The notes beneath the pieces are model-generated. The model saw nothing but the letters and a program-made list of their open reading frames with translations, ran no database searches and was not told where the DNA came from. The position numbers and the translations under genes were made by a program. From Hypericum androsaemum (taxonomy: Eukaryota; Streptophyta; Magnoliopsida; Malpighiales; Hypericaceae), in contig OZ023184.1 of the NCBI GenBank assembly GCA_963995505.1, forward strand, positions 5,456,001-5,520,000: 64,000 bases of DNA. Direction: 5' to 3'. Below are positions 1 through 12,146 of the stretch, in pieces. Numbering within the stretch: position 1 is the stretch's first letter; every line of letters begins with the position of its first letter.

Positions 1-1317
1 CGATGAGATCGTTTCTCTGATCCGTGAATACTCGATGATGCAGCAGCTTTCTCTGCTGTCCAATCATCGTCATCAACATCCTTCATACTCGAGTCAGCCT
101 CGCTGTACTCTTTATCAACATCAGGAGACGATTTTTTATTGCCCCGAGTTGCTACATCCTTCCCAAAAACAAGATCCATCTCAGAGTACATCTCAATTTT
201 CTTATTGAGATACTTTTCGTTGTTAGGATTTGCCTGTTAAACCATATAAATCATATTGTTAGAAACATATCATGTAGAAAAGAATTAGAAAGAATTATAC
301 CGTATAAAAGACTTGCCAATATCTCTCGTTTGTAGGTATTGTCATCCACGATTATCATCTTAAGATTTTCATCCCACCCAAAACCACTTTTGCTCCGAAG
401 AGTAGTAATGGTCACCCAGTCCTTCTTCACCGTCCTCAAGTGATTGACAATGTGATTTGGCTGAATATCGAAAGCAAACTTCTCCCTGATCTCCTTAGCA
501 ACCTTGATAAGTGACTTTTTCTTGAAATTTGAGGCTGTCCTGTTTCCCTTAACTGCTTCTTTAGCCAATAGTCCAAGCAGCGTATTAGACATAAGCCTTG
601 ACCAACGAAAGTGCCTAGATGTTTCCGTTAAAGCAAGAATCCCGGCATTAGCATCCTCAGAATCACGTCCTCTTTTCCTATGAGATCTTTTCTCTGATCC
701 GTGAATACTCGATGATGCAGCTTTCTCTACTTTCCAATCATCGTCATCAGCATCCTTCATACTCGAGTCAACCTCGGTATACTCTTTATCATTGCCCCCA
801 TTTGCTACATCGTTCCCAACAACAAGAGCCATCTCAGAATACATCTCAATTTGCTTATTGAGATACTTTTCATTGTTAGGATTTGCCTGTTAAACCATAT
901 AAATAATATTGTTAGAAACATATCACGTAGATAAGAATTATAAAGAATTTTACCATGTAAAAGACTTGCCAATATCTCCCGTTTGTAGGTATTGTCATCC
1001 ACAATTATCATCTTAAGATTGTCATCCCACCCAAAACCACTCTTGCTACGAAGAGTAGTAATGGTCGTCCAGTCTTTCTTCACCGTCCTCAAGTGGTTAA
1101 CAATGTGATTTGGCTGAACATCGAAAGTAAACCTCTCCCTGATCTCCTTAGCAACCTTGGTAAGTGACTTCTTCTTGAAATTTGAGGATGTCCTGTTTCC
1201 ATTAACTGCTTCTCTAGCCAGTAGCTCAATCAGCGTATTAGACATAGGCTTTGACCAACGGAAGTGCTTAGGTGTTCCCTTCCCTGGCTCTTCCTTTTTT
1301 ATGGCCAGCCATTGCTC
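1..1317 (-). CDS. Myb/SANT-like DNA-binding protein with duplicated domains, partial
   Basis: Seen: three consecutive minus-strand exons. The first runs 1317-970 and carries a Myb/SANT-like domain beginning KHFRWSKPMSNTLIELLA and ending GFGWDDNLKMIIVDD. The second (886-317) carries the linker module NPNNEKYLNKQIEMYSEM, an acidic and basic spacer, and a second complete Myb/SANT-like domain. The third (233 to the window edge) repeats the NPNNEKYLNKKIEMYSEM module and stays open to base 1. Frames join only if both introns use a GC donor (TTG|GCAAGT) with an AG acceptor: the first two exons are then 348 and 570 nt, both phase 0. Family knowledge: this domain plus linker occurs in plant nuclear proteins related to the L10-interacting MYB protein and to partner proteins of PIF/Harbinger transposons; they bind DNA. 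The 5' exon is uncertain; an ATG near 1420 (MSGTDNDEAD) is a candidate. The 3' end lies outside the window. Expression is unknown. Confidence 0.72.
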
Positions 1318-1404
1318 CTGCAATAATGTGCATAGAAATTTCAAACAAAGACGTGCATAAAAATATTCAAACCAAGACAGAGCTACCGACATCAGCCTCG
1401 TCAT

Positions 1405-2900
1405 TGTCAGTCCCAGACATTGTGCTAGTTAAGTTGCGAACATCTAGTTGAATTGTCGCAACGGATATCTACAGAATCAGCAGGTACCTGCAACAAACAA
1501 ATTTCAAACATCGCTGCTTACCAAGGTTGTCGGAAAAGAAGGTCCCACAGATAACATCTAAGCACGCTGCACATCCATATTATCTTACTAAACTAACCCC
1601 GAAGCCTAAAAGAACAGAATTCCTTGAAGCTACCATCGATCTAAACCTGGCAGCAAAGGAACCGAACACGTTTCCGAGGAAACCAAAATTTAATCAAGAT
1701 CATACATGGATCCCAAAAAAGGGAAATGTGAAAACCTAAGCTAATCTCATGCTTCCCACCTACAACCAGCGCAATAAGGCAGCCGCTAGCTGCGAAATCA
1801 AGAGCCTACCTACCTAATGCACAGTTCACTTCCTAAACATCCGAAAATCGAAAATGAAGAAACAACCATTTCGATGTTAAGAAACGAAACCCTAGAAAAA
1901 GGAAACGAGCAACGAAGTGGAAGACGAGGAGAGAACTGGCCTCTTAATGCACACAGTTCACTTCCAATGCTAAACATCCCAAAACCCAAAATGAAGTCTT
2001 TTCGATGTCAGAAACGAAACCCTAGGAAAAGGAAACGAGCAATGAAGTGGAAGAGGAAGACGAGGAGAGAACTAGCCTCTTGAGGAAGAGAAGGACCAAC
2101 AAAAGTAGACGAGAACTTACCAGAGGAAGAAGAAGAAGATGGAGACCGGAGGTGAAAGGAGGTAATCGCCGGTCAGGAGGGAGGAGAGTGGAAATCGATT
2201 TCCTAGGATTTTCTTGGGAAGTTGTTTTCCGTGAAAATCAAGGACAAGTTTTCTGCTCCGGGAAACGATTTCTGGACTAAAATTTTCCCAAGTGTTAAGG
2301 CCCAGTTTGCTTCTCTATAAAAAAAGTAAGGCCCGGTTTGCTTTTCCTGATAAGTTTGAATTATTTTTCTACTTTCTAGTAGTTGTTTGCAAGCTAGATA
2401 TTTTCTTAGAGGAATTAGTTTTCATATTCTGACAAAAATTGTATTTTGATTTTTAAAAAAAGATTCTACAGTCGATTTTCGCAACACACTTCTCTCATAA
2501 TTTTATTTATTTATTTCAGATCTCTTTCTCATTATATTCTAAAATACTTTGAAAAAATATTTACTTTCCAAAAAATTCAATTCCAGGAAAGTCTTTCCCA
2601 AAAAATATATATATTGCCTCAGATTACCAGTTTGGCCTCCCTCACCGAAAGGAATAGCACGAAAACCATTTTTCTATATTCAGGGGAAAAGGAATTGCAC
2701 GAAAATTGTGTTGATCATACCTGAGAATAGAGTTCACTGAGTGATAACAATTCACACAAATCAATCCCTCCAAAATGTGCATTACTCTAAGAGAGGAAAG
2801 AGAAAGATCAGCATACCCAGGCTAAAATAAAATTCCATGATCATTACCAATGTTAAAAAGATATGCCAAAGTTGGGAAAATGGACACTAACAATTGGTAA
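1405..2900. other. Region upstream of the Myb/SANT-like gene, no gene seen
   Basis: Short open frames at 1527-1739, 1817-2083 and 2047-2280 have no recognisable domains and purine-rich, repetitive composition. The stretch holds a 130-bp tandem duplication (listed separately) and, at about 2298-2345, two near copies of AAGGCCCRGTTTGCTT, the kind of end seen on small plant DNA transposons, without a matching partner. It is a plausible promoter and leader for the minus-strand gene at 1-1317. Confidence 0.45.
1817..2082. repeat. Tandem duplication, about 130 bp x 2
   Basis: Copy 1 (about 1817-1945) and copy 2 (about 1946-2082) share ATGCACA..CAGTTCACTTCC, GAAACGAAACCCTAG and a GTGGAAG..ACGAGGAGAGAACT block in the same order with small indels. 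Imperfect identity suggests an older duplication. Seen directly; function unknown. Confidence 0.8.
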
Positions 2901-3087
2901 CGCATATAAGAAGAGGTAGTTAGCTCGCCATCTATTTTTATTGTTCTACTCTTTGACAACATCAAAAAACCAAGCAAGCTCTGCCCGCCCTTCCATCCTT
3001 TGGATCGATAAAGAAGGAGGGAAGAATAAACATTGCGAGAAGTTTCTAGGTCTAAACATCATATTTTCATCTAATAATTTGACGGAT

Positions 3088-5891
3088 TTATGTTAGATGC
3101 ACCAAGAAAAATACAAGGATGAATCCTACCTTGACTTCAAGATCTAAATATTGATGTTCGAGATTCTTCCTTCGGTTAACATCTTTGGAGGATAGCAAAC
3201 ACAAGATGGATAAGAGTGTAAAGGTGGAGAAATTAACCATCTGCAAGTATTGATACCATATCATGTCCGCAATAATCAGGCAAATAACTCGCTGCCAACA
3301 TGCAGAGGTATATTCGAATAAGAAGATTAGCCACGCCTCTGTCGGTACAGTAGTTACCTCTTCGAATGTTGTTCTATCAGAGTTTTTCAGCAATATGTTG
3401 GCTTCAGCATCTATTATGATGGCAGAAAATGGAACTCAAAGCAAGGAAAGATAAAAGAACATTACGTGACAGTTTTAGAAATGAAACATGAAATTGAATC
3501 AATCATAAAATAAATGTATCTCACGACAATAATGGATTCATTTGGTTGCCGAAAGTTGAAATTGTGAGCTAAACTACGCATATCAACTTGCTCAAAGTTA
3601 TACCAGTCGAACAAGTTCTTGCTGAAGCTGAATTCAATAGATACTCTGAGAGAATTTACATTCTAATTCAGCTACAGTTAAACCTAACATAAGTAAGTGA
3701 AACCGAGAAAAGAAAGCATATAAAATAGAGTAATCAAAAGACAAACCATCAGTTACGGTAATTAAAAGCAAAATACATATGGTTCAGACTCATCTAGACT
3801 CAAAATTAAAGAAAAACCATGTGAATTTCTTAACCACCTCAAAACATCAGTATTTGTTTGGCAAGCACAAGATGGATAAAAGTGTAAAGGTGGAGAAATT
3901 AACCATCTGCAAGTATTGATACCATATCATGTCCGCAACAGTCAGGCAAATAACGCTGCCAACATGCAGAGGCATATTCGAATAAGAAGATTAGCCATAC
4001 CTCTGTCGGTGCAATAGTTACCTCTTCGGATGTTGTTCTATCAGAGTTTTTCAGTAATCTGTTGGCTTCAGGATCTATTCTCATGGCAGAGAATGGAACC
4101 CAAAGCAAGGAAAGATAAAAGAACACCACGTGAAAGTTTTAGAGATGAAACATGAAATTGAATCAATCATAAGTAAATGTATCTCTCAACAACAATGGAT
4201 TTATTTAGTTTTTGAAAGTTGAAATTTTCAGCTAAACTATGCATATCAACTTGCTCAAAGTTATACTAGTCGAACAAGTTCTTGTAGAAGCTAAATTCAA
4301 TAGATACTCCGAGAGAATTTGCATTCTGATTGAGGTAGTGTTAAATCTAACACAAGTAAGTGAAACTGAGAAAAGAAAGCATACAAAATATAGTAATCAG
4401 AAGACAAACCATTAGCTACGGCAATTGAAAGCAAAAATACCAATTGTTGAGACTCGTCTAGACTCAAAATTAAGGAAAAACTATGTGAATTTCTTAACCA
4501 CCTCAAAATATCAACATTCATTTACCAAGCACAAGATGGATAAGAGTGTGAAAGTGGAGAAATTAATCATTTGCAAGTATTAATAACATATCATGTCCGC
4601 AATAGTCAAGCAAATAGCTCTTTGCCAATATGCAGAGGCATATTCGAATAAGAAGATTAGCCACACCCTATAGGTGCCACAAGGTTGTCAGGATAGCGAG
4701 GAAGATCGTGGGAACGCACAATCTCGCGATTCACCAAGGATCCACCGAGATAAAGCGCGTTCAAGATCAAAAATTTTGGTGAAGCAATGGGCGCGCAGAG
4801 GAAGATTGTAAAATTGTGCGAGCTGCGCGTCGTCTCGCATCATGGCATTTTTGACCCGATTAATCGTAACATCAGGAGTGTCGATAGCAAGTAGGTGCTG
4901 GCTCCGAGATGATAGAGGACGCACTCGAATTTGAACTCGAAGTCAAAAAGGTCAGAATTAACAACATCATCACATATTTCTTCCTCTTCTCGTAACCAAG
5001 TGGCGACGGAGGAAATATGGTGGGAGTAGCCGAGTAGGAGGTGAAGCTAGGAAAAATGGCACCGCAGAGCTTTGATTTTGCATTGTTTTGGATCCTTGGT
5101 TTTCGAAGAGCTTTGACTTGTTGATAGTAGATATAATTAAAGACAGTGGTTGGGGATTGTAAAGAGAGAGGCGGGGGGCAACGAGCTTTTATACAGGGGC
5201 AAGATGGAAGGTTAAGCGGTGATTATATGTCTATTATTTAGTCCAAATCTGAAAGGAGCTAAAATTAGAAAATTTACTATGTATGGAAGATTCTCAGTTA
5301 TTTTATAATTTTATCTATTTTGTGGAATCTTACGATCCGTATTACGATCTACGCTTTTTCTATACCCAAATGATCTTTTATGGAATCCCAATTTTGATAA
5401 CCTTGGGTGCAGTAGTTACCTTTTCAAAAAAAAATTATCTGATGGCAAAGAATTGAACACAAAGCAAGAAAAGATAAAAGAACATAGTTTTGGAAATGAA
5501 ACTTGGAATTGAATCAATCATAAAATAAATGTATCTCACGACAACAATGGATTCATTTAGTTACCAAAAGTTGAAATTGTGAGCTAAACTACACATACCA
5601 ATTTGCTGAAAGTTATACTAGTCAAACAAGTCCACGTAGAAGCTAAGTTCAGTAAATACTCCGAGAGAATTTGCATCCTGATTGAGGCACAATTAAATCT
5701 AACATAACTAAGTGAAATCGAGAAAAGAAAGCATATAAAACAGAGTATTCAGAAGACAAACCATCAGCTACGCTAATTGAAAGCAAAAATACATATGGTT
5801 CAGACTCATCTAGACTCAAAATTAAAGGAAAACCATGGGAATTTCTTAACCATCCCAAGACATCAGCATTTATTTTCAAACAATCCCCCAC
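3088..5891 (-). pseudogene. Tandemly repeated relic of an unrecognised gene (minus strand)
   Basis: A block of about 660 bp occurs at about 3207-3866, again at 3868-4530, and a third time split into 4531-4677 and 5406-5880 by a transposon. Each block preserves in the same order, on the minus strand, short exon-like stretches with splice-like borders: a piece reading NSLRVSIEFSFSKNLFDWYN in the first block (a stop appears inside it in the third), a piece reading LLKNSDRTTFEEV, and a conserved LLIRICLCMLA/WLIFLFEYASACWQR stretch. In the leftmost block a further piece (DVNRRKNLEHQYLDLEV) follows at about 3150. Stops, frameshifts and the repetition itself argue for duplicated gene remains rather than a working gene. 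I do not recognise the family. Confidence 0.5.
4678..5405. mobile_element. Non-autonomous DNA transposon with short inverted ends
   Basis: Relative to the two sister repeat blocks, the third block is interrupted here. The insertion starts CACAAGGTTGTCA and ends TGATAACCTTG, imperfect inverted repeats, and GGTGC lies on both sides (4673-4677 and 5406-5410) as a possible target duplication. Repeated GATCTACG/GATCGT motifs near the right end resemble a common eudicot non-autonomous family. The open frame 4688-4924 has no recognised domain. Superfamily not assigned. Confidence 0.6.
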
Positions 5892-6409
5892 ACCCCCCTA
5901 AAATCTTGTGCATAATTAAGCAATTCTTATCTCTTTATCTGATCAGAGAAAAATAAAAAATTTTATCCAATCACATCATAATCAGAATATGACAAAACAA
6001 CACAACCTAAGCAACATGAGCATTGATCAGATCTCAGAATGTGATTGCAAGATAAGACGAGCTAGAAAGAGAAGACCAACAAGTATTTACATCAACTGGT
6101 GAGAGATTGTTATAACTTAACTAGTTTCGAGTTCTAATTCTTGTAACGCATCAATGCTAAATATTTATGGAGAGAGTTTTGTTTTAAAGTATTATCTCAC
6201 TTAAATCTAGATTAATAGGTCTAACGAGTCAGAAAATAAGTGATATAAAAAAGAGAAAGAGAGTGGGGAAGTAGTCAAGATTCAAGATGAAAGACGTTTA
6301 TCGCCTTTTAGGATGGTCCTTGTGATCCATTTTATTTTTGCTATTTACAATTCACCCTTCAAATCGCTTGAGAATCAAGCAGAAGCTAGTGGAAGTGTTA
6401 TAAGAATAA
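5892..6409. other. AT-rich spacer, nothing recognised
   Basis: Only short unsupported open frames. Faint resemblance to upstream LINE coding sequence appears near 6410 but cannot be followed further left. Confidence 0.4.
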
Positions 6410-9400
6410 GTAGCCATTTGTGGAAATTTTGCAGCAAGGTGTATGAGATTTTTGGGCGACTATCCGTTACATTTTTGCCTCTGCAACGCAAATGAGGCAG
6501 CATAATGAGATCTTAAAGATCAAAGGTCCAGATGGCTCTTGGCAAGAGGATCAAAGTGAAATCAGAGCTTCCATTCAGGCTTTCTTTAAAGACTTGTACC
6601 AGGCCTCTGTTATAAGTGATCCTGGTGAAATTTTGGACTTGGTATCTGCCCAGGCTGCTGCTAGCTTAACAAAGATCATCACTGATGCCAAAATTAAGGA
6701 GGCAACTTTTCAAATAGGTGGTTCTAGAGCTCCAGGCCTGGATGGCCTACCAAGTTTATTCTTTCATAAGTTTTGGCATGATGTTGGTAGAGAGTTAACA
6801 GATATGATTAGAACTTGGTTTTTTTGATGAATCTGTACCCATGTTTATGAATAGAACTTTTATCACTTTGATCCCCAAGAATGAAAATCTTGACTCTATC
6901 TCTCAATTTAGGCCTATTAGCTTGTGCAATTTTGCTTACAAGGTGTACTCTAAAGTGCTAGCTAATAGACTTAAACCTTGGATGCCTCATATTGTTTCAA
7001 GTTCTCAAAACGCTTTTGTGCAGGATAGAGATATTCAGGATAATATAATTATTGCAAATGAAGTGTTTCATTTTCTCTGGGTTGGAAAATAACAGAAGAG
7101 AGGTTTTATGGCAATCAAGTTAGATTTGCGAAAGGCATATGATTTCGTGGACTGGACTTACATGAGGAAGGTGATGGAAGCACTTGGTTTTCCTACAAAA
7201 TAGATCAAATGCACTTTGAGCTACATCACAAGTGTTTCCTACTCGGTGTTGGTAAATGGGTCTCCTTTGGATTGGTTCTCTCCATCAAGAGGAATCAGAC
7301 AAGGGGACCCTCTTTCTCCCTTTCTATTTATCCTTATTGCTGATTCTCTTGCTCATTTCATCAAACTGAATCAGTCTTTAGGCAGAATTCATGGCATGAA
7401 GATTTGTAGTTCTAATCGTATCTTAACCAATATCATGTTTGCTGATGATACCCTTCTGATGAGGAGAGCTAACTTAGCTGAGACTAGAGGTTTTAAGTGT
7501 ATGCTTAATTATTTTGTTGCACAATCTGGTCAACAAATTAATTTTGAAAAGTCGAGCATACGTTTTAACTCTGGTCTGAATTCAGACATTAATGAATCTA
7601 TTATGAACATTTAAGGCATGAATATGATGAGTGAGAATGATAAATATCTAGGTATTTCATCTTTTTGGGGTTGATCAAAGTCTAATGCTGTTAGCTACAT
7701 TTACAATACGATATGGAAAAGGTCTTGTAGTTGGAAGAATAGAATGTTGTCCTCTGCTGGGCGTGAAATTATGATTAAATATGTTTTGTCCTCTATTCCA
7801 ACTTATGTAATGCAATGTGTCATGTTTCCTAAGTTCATTTGTAAGAAATTGGATAGCCTTATGGCTAAATTCTTGTGGTCTGGAGACATTGAAATAGGAA
7901 AGATTCACTGGTTAAGTTCGAGTCAATTGTCTACTGCTAAGAAGGCTGGTGGGCTTGGTTTTAGGACTATGAAGGATTTTAATGCTGCACTCTTGGCTAA
8001 GCAAACATGGAGGCTTCTTCTCAGCCAAGATTCTCTGTATTTTAAGTTGTTAAAAAGCATTTATTTCCCTCATACGTGTTTGTTACAGGTGCATAAAAGA
8101 AATGGTTCCTCGTGGACTTGGAACAGCTTGCTGCAGGGAAGGGATATGTTGAAGCCCAATCTACTCTAACGCATTGCAGATGGGCATAGCACTAGTATAT
8201 GGGATGATGTGTGGAACTCTGGCTTGCCAAACCAGATGATTTGCTCTGCTCTTCCAGTTGTGATCAAAGTGGCTGATTTGATGCGCCTTGATGCTGATGA
8301 CTGTGTCTAGAGTATCCTGCAGAGTTTGTTCTCTGACCAAGAAATCAGAGCTATTCAGCAAATTAAACCAATGAGGAATGCTGGGAGTGACAAGCTAATT
8401 TGGCTTCCAGCAAGCTTAGGGAAATTTAGTGTTAAAAAAGGCTACCATTCAATTCATTCTGTTAGAACATAAGCTGTCTTCCCTGATGATGATGATATGT
8501 GGTGCAGGATTTGGAAGATTGATGTTTTCCCAAAGATCAAGATCTTCTTGTCGATAGCTGCTCAAAACTCTCTCCCAACTGCAGCAAATCTTACCAGAAG
8601 GAAAATCATTGATGATCCCTCTTGTTCCCTATGTCATGCTGTAATTGAAGACACTTTTCACGCTTTGGTTTCATGTCTATATGCCAAATGCTCCTGGTTC
8701 CTTTATCCAATGGGCTGCTCGCGAGTTGATGATGTTGAGACTCCTGATTTCATGACTTGGTTGGCCAACTTGCTGCTGAATTTGGATCAATATTAGGATC
8801 CATATCTCTCTCAGAAAGCTGGCTTCCTATGCTTGCAGATATGGTTAGCCAGAAATCAGCACCACTTCGGTAACAAGAAACCTGATCCTCAGTCCACTTA
8901 GAGGGTCTCGATGATAAAGGCATTAGAATTTAGTAACCTAAGAGGATCTAAGAACACCCCATACCAGATTATTGCTGCAGAATGCTGGCGTCCCCCGGAT
9001 GCAAAAACTTTAAAGCTAAATGTTGACACCTATTGGCTGTCAAGTTCAGAGGATACGGGGGTTGCTTTGGCTGCTCGTGACCACCCGGACAACCTAGTTG
9101 AAGTAAGAAATGCCATGATCAAGGCTACAACGGCTACTGAGGCCGAGTTATTTACCATCAGGGCTGTAATTGAGTTTGTTTGTCAAAACTTACCTCTCAG
9201 TTGTGCGTTGATGGAATCAGATTGTAAAATCCTTGTTGACTTCCTTAACTTTGCATCCTCCGACATTGATTGGAACATTGAGCTACTTGCGAGGGAGGTG
9301 CAAACTACACTTTTGAGTTTACCTTTGTGTAAACTAATTTATATACCTAGGTCCGCAAATCGTGTGGCGGATTGGCTTGCTAAAGCCACTAGACTAGGTA

Positions 9401-9509
9401 CTCTTTTAGACAATGGTGTCTTATGTCCTCCTCGTAATCTTGTGGACATTTTCTTGTATGACTCTTTTGACTAATTTAATGAAGTACTAGCTTTTAACTT
9501 CAAAAAAAG
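6410..9509 (+). mobile_element. Decayed L1-type LINE: reverse transcriptase, zf-RVT and RNase H
   Basis: Read left to right on the plus strand: a linker typical of plant LINE pol (QMRQHNEILKIKGPDGSW, 6487 onward), then reverse transcriptase with APGLDGLPSLFFHKFW, LIPKNENLDSISQFRPISLC, LDLRKAYDFVDW (7113-7150), RGIRQGDPLSPFLF and the catalytic FADDTLL (about 7438). A GREIMIKYVLSSIP thumb region follows at 7760, a zinc-binding zf-RVT domain at 8497-8796 (CSLCHAVIEDTFHAL) and an RNase H-like domain at 8911-9474 (LKLNVD, TEAELFTIRAV, ESDCKILVDFL, ANRVADWLAK). At least eight in-frame stops and shifts break it (for example near 6823, 7090, 7202, 7612, 8168, 8308, 8470). The endonuclease half is absent, as expected of 5' truncation during target-primed reverse transcription. 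A short A-run at about 9502-9508 marks the 3' end. No target duplication was found. Confidence 0.93.
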
Positions 9510-9673
9510 AATATATTTTTAATTTTGTTTCCTAATTTTAACGTAGAAGTAGGTTTTTTAGTTAATTTTATGTTCAAAGTCGAGCACTATCGGATCCTAT
9601 CGTAGAGAATTATTTTTTTAATGATATCTTCTATATTCGTAAGCTTTGACCCAATAATTCTCATTGTGTATAT

Positions 9674-10385
9674 TGTTGGATATTATATCTAATAATAGTT
9701 ATTATTATTATGCAATAATTGAACACAAATCTATTCAAATAGCATATAAGAAACGCAATAAGATAATATCAAAATAGTATATAATACTCACAATCACAAT
9801 TTGAGCAAACTTTAAAAATATCACCTCCTTAGAGATCACGTTCTTCGGATTGAATCATCCTCCTTGAATATCACGAATTCATATTTAATCTTGGCTAAGG
9901 CCACATGAATCCTTATGCCCTTCAACTCTAATTACCCGCCTACATTGCTTCAGACCTCAATGATAAGTACGCCCCCAAGGTACAACGTCCAATCACTTCG
10001 TTAGATGTAAGCGATAATCTGACTAACATGCGAACCCTCAACATTGCAGAACTTTGACTCTATGCAAGAATGTAGTACTATGGAGAGAGAAGAGAGTGTT
10101 TTTTTTAATTAGAAGAGGAGGACCCCTTTATAAGGTGGCTTTAACCCATTTAATTCTAGAATAATGACGATCATTAATTCTCCTATTAATAATAGCCAAT
10201 AAATGAGCGATGAGAGCCATTAACGTCTCATACTAACCACGATCAATAAATGAGCGGTTACATGAGTCGTAAATCTGAAATTCGTGACTGCTAGTAAACA
10301 TCATATCACTTTAAATCCAATTTTCATTCACACTGAGAATTAATTTTTTGCAAGTGTCATTTAACGTTATGAAATTTTCTCAACA
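9674..10385 (-). mobile_element. Possible solo LTR
   Basis: The segment is bounded by TGTTGGATAT at the left and TTTCTCAACA at the right (5-bp TGTTG/CAACA ends). Read on the minus strand it has a TATA-like CTTATAAAG at about 10130, about 450 bp before the end, as expected of U3-R-U5 order. The flanking five bases (TATAT and AATTT) do not match, so the boundaries or the insertion history are uncertain. No coding sequence inside. Confidence 0.4.
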
Positions 10386-12146
10386 AATTTCGAATTGATC
10401 TCAAAGACACCCTAAAATTAATTAGTATGACCTATATTATAATTAGCTCAAAATTCTAAGAGATTATATTTAGTCAATTTTTCTTTCTATTTAATCTCTT
10501 AGGTTCAAATCCAACCTACCTATTTGCAGAGCCAACGTACATTGTTTTTAGTGGAGACCAAATTGTTGGGATTCCTGTTTTACCAAAAATGGGACAAACA
10601 TCGCCAATTGCTTTCAATAAAATGTGCTGACTTTTTCTCCCACTGGAGCTTGCGACTGATTGGCTAGTACGTCTCTCTCTCAAAATCTCTCTCTTAATGT
10701 AATATGCCGGTCTCAAAATCTACTAGTCTTCATGGAAAGCAACGTTAATATACCAAGAGAATCTTTGATACGATCCAGCCAGAAGCCTTGACTCTTGGTA
10801 ACCAACTTATTAGGAGCCACCTACCAATAATAAAAGAAAAAAGAGTTGTTGTAAATCTAACTTATATGTATCTAATTCAAGTCATTTTAAATATTTATTC
10901 CAAAAATTTTGTCATCATTCAAAAGTCATAACTTGTTCAAATTTGGATTAGTTAGAGTATCTGAATACCTGACAATTTTAAAAAAAAACTTTCTAGCCGC
11001 CACCTAGTGTTTTTTATTGGGTCTGGTAGCCGCCACCTAGTTTTTGCTAAATGAAACATGTTATTTTGTTAAACCTAAATCCTTGTCTCCGAGTCCCAGC
11101 GGGGTCCTAATTGGCCTCTTCACGCTCTCGGATCGGATAGTTAACACTTGACCTCGTTCTGATTCAACGGGGATCAATCTAGCATGGAAAGCGGAACAAT
11201 ATAGTGCTCCAATATTAGGGAGATTTTTTTAATAAGAGCTATGGTATATCTATTGTTGAATAATATCATATTTTAAGAGAAGTTCTTCTAATGATCTAAG
11301 CATTATTTAAATAGTTTGAATTCAAGACTTAAAAAAAATTAAATTACTTACCAGTTGAAATAACTCGAACGAGCAGGTAGAAGATAGGGATTTTAACAAA
11401 GGAAAATAGTAAACACTTTTATATCGATCCAATGACAAGTTACTTTCGTAGACATTGCTTTGTGTTGGCACAAATTATAAGAATATAATTAGCCGTGGTT
11501 ATAATGAATAAAACCACAACTACCAATTGTCGTAGGTTTCGAATTTTGTATATGCATATTCTGACGTGGTATTTAAAAAAATTGATTCACAAGTCACATA
11601 CGATCCCTCATCTCATGGCATACTAGCCAAAATGTGCAAATTTTGACCCAGAATCAACATCATTTGAGATGACGCATTAGAGTTCAATTTCTCTCAAATT
11701 CCACCTACCAGTTTCTGATTGGTTTTTGTTGGCTATGTTGGCTATTTTAAGTTCAAGACCGTCTTCGTTTTCCTCCGTGTCACTCTGGTGATTTCATAAT
11801 AATTTTTATTTTTTGATTTGTGTTATCGTTATTTCTCTATGTATTTTCTATTTCTGTCTTAATGTACCTGTTTTGCGCCACGCTTTCTAAAAAATATCTC
11901 TCATCGGTTTAAGCTCCAATCAATATGTACATGAGTTTGAAAACAGAGTCAACTTTCAACTGGTCTTTGGTCATGGCTCCAACTGTAGATTGGACCCAAT
12001 TCCAGATATGCTTACCCAAGGCATTACACTAACTAGAAATTTACAGGCATTTCTCTCTGGTGAAGCTCTCTACCTTCTTAATGGCCAAAAGGGTTCTAAC
12101 AGAGGTCCTTATGGAGAAGCTGCTTCTGCGAGCGGAAGTGTCGGGT
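10386..12146. other. Spacer and 3' flank of the ACT-repeat gene
   Basis: No gene seen. A 14-bp direct repeat TAGCCGCCACCTAG occurs at about 10995 and 11027. The frame 10516-10716 (minus) has no domain. About 12000-12146 should hold the 3' untranslated region of the neighbouring minus-strand gene. Confidence 0.4.

Noticed and set aside
3899..4129. Possible PCNA-like fragment (resemblance of LLKNSDRTT..EEVT to a PCNA segment)
   Set aside because: The rest of the neighbouring pieces does not follow PCNA order and the match is short.
10500..10525. tRNA-like TTCAAATCC motif
   Set aside because: The flanking bases cannot form a T stem and no other tRNA arms are present; the same applies to GGTTCAATTCC near 61500.
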